Shown one piece after another: positions 8,881 through 16,500 of a stretch of DNA of 64,000 nucleotides (within the stretch, counting starts at the first letter, position 1; each line of letters begins with the position of its first letter). A model generated the notes under the pieces. That model was given only the letters and a program-made list of their open reading frames with translations. It ran no database searches and had not been told where the DNA came from. Source of the DNA: Hydrocarboniphaga sp965279055. Lineage in GTDB: Bacteria > Pseudomonadota > Gammaproteobacteria > Nevskiales > Nevskiaceae. The translations under genes and the position numbers were made by a program. The stretch spans positions 2,852,001 through 2,916,000 of the forward strand of contig NZ_OZ257125.1 in NCBI RefSeq assembly GCF_965279055.1. Direction: 5' to 3'.

Positions 8881-9574
8881 AGAACAGCGTCGTCAGCGCC
8901 GCACTCGCCGGCAAAGCCACGCATCGATCGAACATCGCCGACGCCTCGGTGGTCTCCGGATTGATCTCGATCAGCTGCGCGCCGGCGCGCCTGGCCAGCG
9001 GCACGAAGGCTGCCGCCGGATAGACCACGGCCGAGGTGCCGACCGCGACGAACAGGTCGCAGCCGGCGATCAACTCGCCGGCGCGCGCGAATACCACCTC
9101 GTCTACCGGGTCCTCGAACCAGGTGATGTCGGGCCGCAGCCAGGCGCCGCAGTGTTCGCACTTGTGTCGCGCATAAGCGCCGGCCGCCAGATCGTCGCGC
9201 ACACCGTGCTGCTCGCAACGCTGGCGCCACATCGAGCCGTGCAGCTCGGCATCGACGCGCACGCGGGCGCGTTGCAACATGCCGTCGATGTTCTGCGTGA
9301 CGACCTGCACTTGCGGATATTTCGCCTGCAGCGCGGCGAGCGCGAAATGGCCGGCGTGCGGCGTGCATCCGAGCACGCTGGCGCGGCGCAGCTGGTGAAA
9401 GTCGATCACGCGCTGCGGATCGCGATCGAAAGCGCGCTGGCAGGCGTAGTCCTCGTAGCGGTACTGCGACCAGATGCCGCCGGCACCGCGGTAGGTCGGC
9501 ACGCCGGATTCGGCGGAGAGGCCGGCGCCGGTGAAGAAGACGACGGAGGCGTAGTCGGCGATCGAAATTTTCAC
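8876..9574 (-). CDS. Sir2-family NAD-dependent protein deacylase (CobB-like)
   Basis: A 232-residue protein with the Sir2 Rossmann signature FFTGAGLSAESGVPTYR, the TQNID motif, the catalytic HG of ELHGSMW, and the C-terminal VAVGTSAVVYP and INPE motifs. It removes acyl groups from lysines using NAD+. The zinc module is uneven: CEQH in the first knuckle and CEHC in the second, where many sirtuins have two CxxC pairs. The position corresponding to the Tyr-x-x-Arg of desuccinylase-type CobB reads HQLR, so the acyl preference may differ. Cytosolic and monocistronic, between two palindromes. Confidence 0.9.
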   Translation of the reverse strand: MKISIADYASVVFFTGAGLSAESGVPTYRGAGGIWSQYRYEDYACQRAFDRDPQRVIDFHQLRRASVLGCTPHAGHFALAALQAKYPQVQVVTQNIDGMLQRARVRVDAELHGSMWRQRCEQHGVRDDLAAGAYARHKCEHCGAWLRPDITWFEDPVDEVVFARAGELIAGCDLFVAVGTSAVVYPAAAFVPLARRAGAQLIEINPETTEASAMFDRCVALPASAALTTLFL

Positions 9575-9591
9575 TGAACTTCAATCCTCAA

Positions 9592-9663
9592 CCTGTAGGA
9601 GCGGACCCTGTCCGCGACTGTGTCGGTGATTGCGAAGTCGCGGACAGGGTCCGCTCCTACAGG
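9592..9663. repeat. Perfect palindrome, family B
   Basis: The 28-bp arms 9592-9619 and 9636-9663 match exactly (CCTGTAGGAGCGGACCC at the outer end), with a 16-base loop. It separates the last gene of the megasynthase locus from the Sir2 gene and may end the locus transcript. Other copies are at 8813-8880 and 39163-39231. Confidence 0.92.
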
Positions 9664-9671
9664 TGCAGCTC

Positions 9672-10520
9672 TTATCGCAGAAAATGCTCCAGCCGCGGCC
9701 GCACGCTGGCCGCATGCGACAGCGGGAAGAAATGCCCGCCGCCGGGCACGACTTCGACTTCGGCCTGCGGCAGCAGCGCGCCGAGGCTGCGGCAGGACGG
9801 CATGCAGCGTGACAGCTCGCCATAGATCAGCAGCAGCGGCGTATCGCGCAATTTTTCGGCGAGCACGTCGGCGCCGTAACCGGGTTGCAGCAGCTGCTCG
9901 CGCACGCCGGGCGTATCGATCAGATCGACCCAGGCGCGCGCGGTGCGCGCGGCGCCGCGGCCTTCCCCGAACGGCGTCACCGCGTCGCGGCTCGGCAGCT
10001 CGGCATTGCCGGCTTTCAGGCGCGCGACCACTTCGAGAAAACGCAGGCCGATCTGTTCTTCCACGGCCCAGTCGATACCGGACTGGCGGGCGACGTCGAT
10101 CTCGAACGGCGACAGATAGGGCATGTCGGCGAGCATCTGCCGCGGCTGCAACGCGTTGACCTTGGTGTCCATCACACATAGCGATTGCACGCGCTGCGGC
10201 TGCGCCGCGGCGTATTCCAGCGCCACGCCGCCGCCATAGCTGTGGCCGACCAGATGGCAGCGCTCGATGCCGATGCTGTCGAGCAGGCCGGCGAGATCGC
10301 CGGCCAGCGCGGTCGACGAATAGCCGCTCGCGGCCTTGTCGCTGTAGCCGTGGCCGCGCAGGTCGTACATGGTGCAGCGATAGCGGTGCTGCAGCGGCAG
10401 CGCGTATTGCGCGAACCAGAACGCGCGGCTCGCGGCCAGGCCGTGGACGAAGACCAGGTCCGGCCCCTCGCCCATCTGCTGCCAGGCGAGCTTGACGCCG
10501 CCGACCACGGTTTCACCCAC
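9672..10520 (-). CDS. Alpha/beta-hydrolase, last gene of the megasynthase locus
   Basis: A 282-residue alpha/beta-hydrolase fold protein: oxyanion segment VFVHGLAASRAFW, the MYDLRGHGYS strand, nucleophile elbow GHSYGG (Ser94) and catalytic His in GGGHFFP. The acid after strand 6 is unclear (LLLIYGELS offers Glu). No signal peptide, so cytosolic. It starts with GTG only 9 bases after the ACP stop, so it is co-transcribed and probably co-translated. In such loci a free hydrolase often works as a thioesterase that releases or edits the chain; that role is inferred here, since simple esterases look alike. Confidence 0.85.
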   Translation of the reverse strand: MGETVVGGVKLAWQQMGEGPDLVFVHGLAASRAFWFAQYALPLQHRYRCTMYDLRGHGYSDKAASGYSSTALAGDLAGLLDSIGIERCHLVGHSYGGGVALEYAAAQPQRVQSLCVMDTKVNALQPRQMLADMPYLSPFEIDVARQSGIDWAVEEQIGLRFLEVVARLKAGNAELPSRDAVTPFGEGRGAARTARAWVDLIDTPGVREQLLQPGYGADVLAEKLRDTPLLLIYGELSRCMPSCRSLGALLPQAEVEVVPGGGHFFPLSHAASVRPRLEHFLR

Positions 10521-10529
10521 CGCGAGCGC

Positions 10530-10811
10530 CTACAGCTTGGTCGCGACGAAGTCGGCGATCTGGCCGATCGACAGGTCGTCGACGTAGCGGCCATCGCGCA
10601 TCAGCAGTTCGTTGAAAGGCAGCTTGCTCTTCTTGACCATCTGCTCGATCGCGACGACCAGCTGGATGATGTCGATCGACTCGAAGCCGAGATCGCCGAG
10701 CAGCCGGGTGTCGCGCGTCATCTCGCCCTCGTACTCGTTGTCCCAGTCCTGGGTGAAATCTTTCAGCAGCTCGGACAACTGGCCGACGAGCTGGTCGCTG
10801 GATGCAGGCAT
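10530..10811 (-). CDS. Free-standing acyl carrier protein
   Basis: A 93-residue acidic, helical protein with the phosphopantetheine site LGDLGFESIDIIQLV (Ser45). The start at 10811 has GGAG 6 bases upstream; a TTG at 10829 is less likely. It is longer and more divergent than a fatty-acid AcpP, and it lies 21 bases after the acyltransferase and 9 bases before the hydrolase, so the three form a tight unit. It probably carries an acyl intermediate between the megasynthases and the acyltransferase or hydrolase. The PPTase domain at 13563-14300 is a candidate to load it. Confidence 0.92.
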   Translation of the reverse strand: MPASSDQLVGQLSELLKDFTQDWDNEYEGEMTRDTRLLGDLGFESIDIIQLVVAIEQMVKKSKLPFNELLMRDGRYVDDLSIGQIADFVATKL

Positions 10812-10832
10812 GGGACTCCGTGTATTCAAGTT

Positions 10833-11612
10833 TCAATCAAATAAGGGCTCCGCCAGCTTTTCGACCACCAGGCCCGACGGCTGACGCGTGACGCTATAGC
10901 TGTCGGGCCGCAGCACCGCCAGCTGTCCTTCTGCAACGCGCTGCTCGAAGAACTCGAGCGTCGCTTCGACCTGGGTGAAGTCGACCTGCTTCTTGTAAGG
11001 CGCCAGATCGTACCGCCACCACTGCAACTTCATAAAGCGCTCGACGATCGCGTCGTCGAAGCGCAGGCGTATCACCCGCGCCGGCGATCCGACTGCGATC
11101 GCGTACGCCGGAATATCCCGCGTCACCACCGAACCGGCGCCAATCGAGGCGCCGTCGCCAATGGTCACGCCGCGCTTGATAAAGGTGCGCGCACCGACAT
11201 AGGTCTCATGCCCCAAAAACGTCTCGCTCGGCACCGTATCCACATACGACGGCCCCGGCTGCTGCTCCGGCGCCAACCTGGCGAACTCCGGCATCTGGTA
11301 CATGCCCGGCAGATACTGCGGCCGCGTGAAAGCGAAAGGATGCGTGCTGAAATAGTCCTGCGGATGCTCCGGCGGGCCGATGATCGAAGACTCGCCGATC
11401 TGCGTATAGCGGCCGAAATGCGTGCGATAAGCGCTGGTCACACCCGCCGCATTGAAGAATCCGAACGCGCCGACGCTGCAGTCCTTCAAGCGGTGCCCCT
11501 GCGGCCAGGCCGGACGCTCGTAAAGCAGCCGACCATGGATGCCCTGCCCCTCTTCCGCGCACAGCCCTCTTTCCGTCAGCGCCCGCTGACCAAACTCGTT
11601 CGGCATATCCAT
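10833..11612 (-). CDS. Hexapeptide-repeat (left-handed beta-helix) acyltransferase
   Basis: 259 residues from the ATG at 11612, which has GGAAG 6 bases upstream; the frame stays open to 11651. Isoleucine/valine hexapeptide turns appear in two blocks (THFGRYTQIGESSIIG and TFLGHETYVGARTFIKRG followed by VTIGDGASIGAG). Between them is an HPQDYFSTHPF loop like the His-containing loop of xenobiotic (CatB/VatD) acetyltransferases. A helical C-terminal extension follows (residues about 200-259). The family transfers acetyl or longer acyl groups from CoA or ACP to hydroxyl or amino groups. Sitting 21 bases upstream of a free ACP, it may take its acyl donor from that ACP; this is inference. Confidence 0.88.
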   Translation of the reverse strand: MDMPNEFGQRALTERGLCAEEGQGIHGRLLYERPAWPQGHRLKDCSVGAFGFFNAAGVTSAYRTHFGRYTQIGESSIIGPPEHPQDYFSTHPFAFTRPQYLPGMYQMPEFARLAPEQQPGPSYVDTVPSETFLGHETYVGARTFIKRGVTIGDGASIGAGSVVTRDIPAYAIAVGSPARVIRLRFDDAIVERFMKLQWWRYDLAPYKKQVDFTQVEATLEFFEQRVAEGQLAVLRPDSYSVTRQPSGLVVEKLAEPLFD

Positions 11613-11765
11613 GCTCATCTTCCGGCAATTCCGTTGCCAGACAAGTTGCATTACCTATGCCGCAATCACCCAGGCTGCCAGCCGAACGGTCGCAATCGCC
11701 GTTTGAACGGTCAGCCATCCGAGAACTGGTACCGGACAGCTGACAATCGAGCTTTCCTCCTGCGG

Positions 11766-13379
11766 TTATTCCATGTAGCCGAGCATCTGCAGCTGCTCGA
11801 TGATCTGCTGCTTTTCGGCCTCGTCCATCTCTTCGCCGGCCTCGCGCTGCACCTTGCGCGTCGGCGCTCCTTTCTTGATCGGGTTGGCGGCGAAATATTC
11901 CGGCGTGAAGAAGTGCGTCGCCACCTTGCCTTCCATGTCCTTGGGCACGGCCAGGCCGAGGCTGTAGAGCAGCGTCGGGCAGACGTCGCGGATGTCGCAG
12001 CGGTCGGTCATGTCGGCCGGCAGGATGCCGGTGCCGGCGGCCATGAAGATGCCGTCCGGATGATGGGTACCGGCCGGCGTGTCGCGCATCGCCACCGCCG
12101 GCTGGATGTTGCGGATCGACACGAAGCCGTTGTCGCGCAGCACCAGGGTCAGATCGCAGGCCTTCTCCATGTGCGCACCCGGGAACCATTCCTCACGCTT
12201 GAGCACGTCGACGACCACCGGCTCGCCTAGCGGATTGCGCAGCGACTTCAGATCGGCGATGAGTTTCTCGCGGAAAGCCTCGTACTCGCTCGGCTGGATT
12301 CCCGGCTCGCCGGGCTTGGTCGACACGCGGATGTGGATGCCGTTGCTCGACGGCGTGCGGCAGTAGGCGGTGGTCTTGGACCAGTCGAGATTGGCGAAGT
12401 CCGAAGCCTCGCGACGCAGCGCCTGCTCGCTGCCGTCGTGCGTGGCCCAGGAGAGATAGCCCTTCTCTTCGAGGAACACGTTGATGCGCAGCACTTCCAC
12501 CGAGGCGGTGAAGCCGTGGTCAGAGGCGAAGAACACCTGCACGTCCGGACCGCAGAGCTTGACCAGCTGCTCGATGTAGTCATCGACGTTGCGGAAATAT
12601 TCCAGGCAGACCTCGCGCATCTTCAGGTCATGCGCCGAAGGGTTGGACTTGAGCAGCTCCGGATCCAGATACGGCCAGGCCTGGTGCTGGATCTTGTCGG
12701 TGCCGTCGAACATCACCGCCATCAGGTCGGGCTGCTCGTTCTTCAGCACGTACTCGGCGACCTTGAACCACTGCTGCTCGCGCGGCAGGTGGTAGCTGAC
12801 CCACTTGAAAGTGTCTTCCGGCGACAGCACTTCGGTGGCCTGCTTTTCGTTGTCGAAATCCCAGGCGAGTTCCTTCGGATCGAAGCCCGCGATTTCCGCC
12901 TTGAGCTTTTCGAACAGGCCGGCCGGGTGGCTGTTGCGGCGCAGATGCTTGGCCGGGATGAAGCCCGGCACGACGGTGCCGTTGGTTTCCGGCGGCGGCG
13001 GCGCGGTCAGCGGAAAATTCAGCGCGGCGATCTTCTTGCCGTTGCGATTGGCGATCTGCCAGATCATTTCGGAGTCGACGTCGCGGCTGTCGTACAAGGT
13101 CCAGTAGACCTCCCCGCCCTTGTCCTCGGCGCGGATGAAATCGAACACGCCGTGCGCGCCCGGATTCTTGCCGGTCATGATCGAGGTCCAGGCCGGCGGC
13201 GTCAGCGGGTTCGGCGTCGAGCGCAGCTTGGCGCGCGTGCCGCCTTTGAGCAGCTTGGCCAGATACGGCATCGTCACGCCGACATCGGGCAGCTCGCGCA
13301 ACATCTCGTCGAGCACGGTGAAAGTGCAGCCGTCGAGGCCGATGAATAGCGTCTTGGTCTTCGTGTTCTGCGAGTCCAT
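11766..13379 (-). CDS. Alkaline-phosphatase-superfamily phosphodiesterase / nucleotide pyrophosphatase
   Basis: A 537-residue enzyme of the type I phosphodiesterase/NPP branch. Metal and catalytic elements are readable: FIGLDGCTF (Asp16), the Thr nucleophile in PPAWTSIMTGKNPGAHG (Thr65), MFDGTDKIQHQAW (Asp and His), FFASDHGF (Asp-His) and the late GTHHPDG His. No signal peptide is seen, so it appears cytosolic. It hydrolyses or transfers phosphodiesters. Located directly downstream of the second megasynthase, it might process a phospho-head-group or a nucleotide-activated intermediate; that is inferred from position. It is separated from the megasynthase by a 183-base gap holding a family A repeat. 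Confidence 0.88.
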   Translation of the reverse strand: MDSQNTKTKTLFIGLDGCTFTVLDEMLRELPDVGVTMPYLAKLLKGGTRAKLRSTPNPLTPPAWTSIMTGKNPGAHGVFDFIRAEDKGGEVYWTLYDSRDVDSEMIWQIANRNGKKIAALNFPLTAPPPPETNGTVVPGFIPAKHLRRNSHPAGLFEKLKAEIAGFDPKELAWDFDNEKQATEVLSPEDTFKWVSYHLPREQQWFKVAEYVLKNEQPDLMAVMFDGTDKIQHQAWPYLDPELLKSNPSAHDLKMREVCLEYFRNVDDYIEQLVKLCGPDVQVFFASDHGFTASVEVLRINVFLEEKGYLSWATHDGSEQALRREASDFANLDWSKTTAYCRTPSSNGIHIRVSTKPGEPGIQPSEYEAFREKLIADLKSLRNPLGEPVVVDVLKREEWFPGAHMEKACDLTLVLRDNGFVSIRNIQPAVAMRDTPAGTHHPDGIFMAAGTGILPADMTDRCDIRDVCPTLLYSLGLAVPKDMEGKVATHFFTPEYFAANPIKKGAPTRKVQREAGEEMDEAEKQQIIEQLQMLGYME

Positions 13380-13441
13380 GAGTGTGCTCAGTAAGTGCCT
13401 GTTGTACTGCCGTTGAATACTTTTAAAGCCACCACAAACCC

Positions 13442-13535
13442 CGTTCGTCCCGAGTAGCTCACACAGTGAGCGTATCGCGGGACCGGATCGCGATCATATC
13501 CCTGGCCACGCCGCAAGCGGCTAATCGGGACCAAC
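13442..13535. repeat. Dispersed palindromic repeat, family A (degenerate copy)
   Basis: The left arm CGTTCGTCCCGAGTAG (13442-13457) faces a degraded right arm CTAATCGGGACCAACG (13520-13535). The inner hairpins are only partly kept. It lies in the gap between two same-strand genes of the megasynthase locus, so the transcript must read through it. Confidence 0.75.
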
Positions 13536-13562
13536 GGAGTGTGTAAGGTGGTCCGCATAACA

Positions 13563-16500
13563 CTAAGCCGTTCGCCCCAAAGTGACCGCCGCCGCGCCAC
13601 CCACCGCGGCGCCGCGACACAGCGCGACGACGATGTCGTCGCCGTTGTAGTGCAGCTCGATCTCGAACTGCTGGGCGCCGCGGCGCACATGCACCCAGCG
13701 GCCGCTCGCGTTTCCCAGATCGGCGCCGCTGATCTGCCAGTCCTGCGGCCGGCCTTCGAGGCCGGTGCCGGCGGATTTGGCCGCCGCTTCCTTGGCGCAC
13801 CACAGCGCGACCGCGGCGCGGCGCAGCTCTTCACGCGGCAGGCTACGCAAATAGCGCTCCGATTCGGCGGCACTGAATGCGCCGGCGATCAGATCCTCGG
13901 CATCGACGCGATTCAAATGCTGAAAGTCGATGCCCGGCGCGGATTCGGCCGGGCCGCAGACCGCCACCGCAGCACGGCGGCTGTGGCTGATCGACACCGC
14001 CGGGTACAGCACGCCCGCCGGCCAGCCGAGCACGTTGACGACATAGGGCGCGCCGTTGTCGCGATTGCCGATGTGCACGTCGGCGGCCGCAACCGCGAGC
14101 TTCAGATGCTCCGCGGCCCAGGCACGCACCGCGTCCTTGGCGCAGACGCGGCCAACCAGCCATTCCTCGCGGCGCGGACCCGTCGGCGGCAGTTCGCCGC
14201 TGAACACGCGCCGCTCGTCCTCGTTGAGCACCAGCGCGGCGAGCATGCGCTTCCACACCGCGCTGCCCTGGTCCAGATAGCCGGCCTCGAACGCTTCGAG
14301 ATAACGCGCGGCCAGGCCGCTGCCGGCCAGCTCCCGTTCCAGGTTCGGCACCGACAGGTAGCGCTCGATCGGCGCGAGCCGGAAGCGATACAGATTCTGC
14401 GGCGCGGAGTATTTGACGTCTTCCCAGTTCGCCGCGCGCGCGATCAGCTGGCCTTCGGAATCGATCAGGTCGAACTGGCAATCGACCTTGTGCGGCGCGA
14501 TGCGAATGTCGGCGCGGCACAGCAGCGAGCGATCGGCCGGCAGCGGGTCGGCGTACTGCGTGTAATGGCCGAGGTTGTACGGAAAACACTTGAAGCCCCA
14601 GCTGAGTTTTTCTGTCAGCCAGTAGCCGGCGAGCTGTCCGGCGGCGTCGAGCAGCGCCGCATCGATGCGGAATTTCGGCGTGGACGTGAACGAAAAATAA
14701 TCGCGCGTCGCGATCGTCGCCACGTCGGCCTCGATGCCGTCCTCGTTCCAGCCACGCAGATGCTTGACGCCCTGCAGTCGCGGGCCGTGAAACATGCCGT
14801 GGCGATACAGCTCGCCCGGCGGATTGGTGCGCGCCGGCTGCAGCGCACCGGCGCTGAGCGCGCGCGGCGGCGGCGGCGCCGGATAGCGCTCGGCCATCGT
14901 CACCTGGCCCTCGAACACCAGGGTCGGAGTGCCGTTGTCGTGATAAGGATCGAGCTGGAACAGCTTGACCGCGACCCGCGGCGATTCCATCGGCGAACGC
15001 AGCCGCTCGGCGACGATGCGCAGGCCGAGGCGCTTGTCGTTGTCCAGGCTCAGCCAGCGATGACCGCGGCAGGATTCGATGGCGATGACTTTCAGCGCGT
15101 CGCCGGCGAGCTTGCACGCGGCCTCGGCAATGATCTCCATGCTGAAAGTAAACGGCACGACGATCAGCGGCAGCAGCTCCGGCGCGCGCGCCGACGGCGG
15201 CAGGCCGATCGCGTGATCGAGCAGGAACAGATCGGTGTGCGCGGTATACAGGCGCTCGCTGACCAGCTGCTGCGCATCCAGCGACAGGATCTGGCCGAGC
15301 ATCGGATAGTTCGGGTCCAGCGACGGATCGGCGCTCAGCGCCGCCGGCATCTGGATCGAGTTGCCGCTGCTCGCAAGCGCAGCCGGCATCGCCGCCGCTG
15401 GCATCGTGCCGCCGGCCGGCAGGCCGCCGAGCACGCGCGACTGGCTGTCGAGGAACGCCTGCATCAGCGAGAAATGCGATTTCAGCGCGTTCATGCGCGG
15501 ATCGCCGGGCCTGGCGTGCACCGGTGACGAGGGCGGCGCGCCCGGAGCGGCGCGATCGACTTCGCGCACCACTTCCCTGATCACTTCCTTGACCACGACC
15601 TGCGGCTGCTGCGGCGCACGATGCGCCGGCGCCCAGTCCTCGGGCAGGCGCATCGTCGGCATCTGCAGCTTGATCTGCAGCCTGCGCCGCGCGACGGTCC
15701 TGGGCTCGACCAGCAGATCGATCTCGGCGACTTCGCGATGCGCGTACAGTGCCGCCGGCTCGAAGCCGACGCCACTGGCGAACAGCTGCGCCAGCATCGC
15801 GTGCAGCTGCGCCATGTCGCTCTTGCGCCGGCTGTTGCTGGAGACGGCGACGATGTCGTCGCGATCGCGCAGCGTATCGCCGACGAATGAAGTCAGGTTG
15901 CCGCTCGGGCCGACTTCGACGAACACGCGATAGCCGTCGTCGTAGAGTTTGTGCAGCGTCTCGGTGAAGCGCACCGGGTTTTCCCACTGCTGCGCAGCGA
16001 GTTCGCGTATCGCGTCGGGCTCGTCGGGGAACGCTTGGATCGAACGCGCCGAATACAGCGCGGTGCGGCCCGGGCCGAAATCCATCGCCGCGAAATATTC
16101 GCGGTAGGCATCGGCCAGCGGCTTGAACAGCGGCGTGTGATAGGCGCGGCCGAAAGGCAGCTCCTGGCAGATCGCACCTTCTTCATTCAGGCGCTTGGCC
16201 AGCGCCTGCGCTTCGGCCGGCGGCCCGAACATCACCAGCTGGTTCGGGCAGTTGTCCATCGCCACCTGCATGCTGCCGCTGCCGGCCAGCAGTTCGGCGC
16301 GCATCTCGGGACGCAACGCGCCGATCGACAGCAAGGTGCCTTCGGCGATGCGGCCTTCGGTTTCGAGCTTGCGGAAGATCCGGTTCAGATCGCGCACCGA
16401 CTCGGCGATCTCGTCGCGGCTGTCGAAGCGGCGCACTTTGCAAGCGGTGATCGCGGTGTTCTCGCCGGTGCTGTGGCCGAGCATCGCGTCGGGCTTGAGT

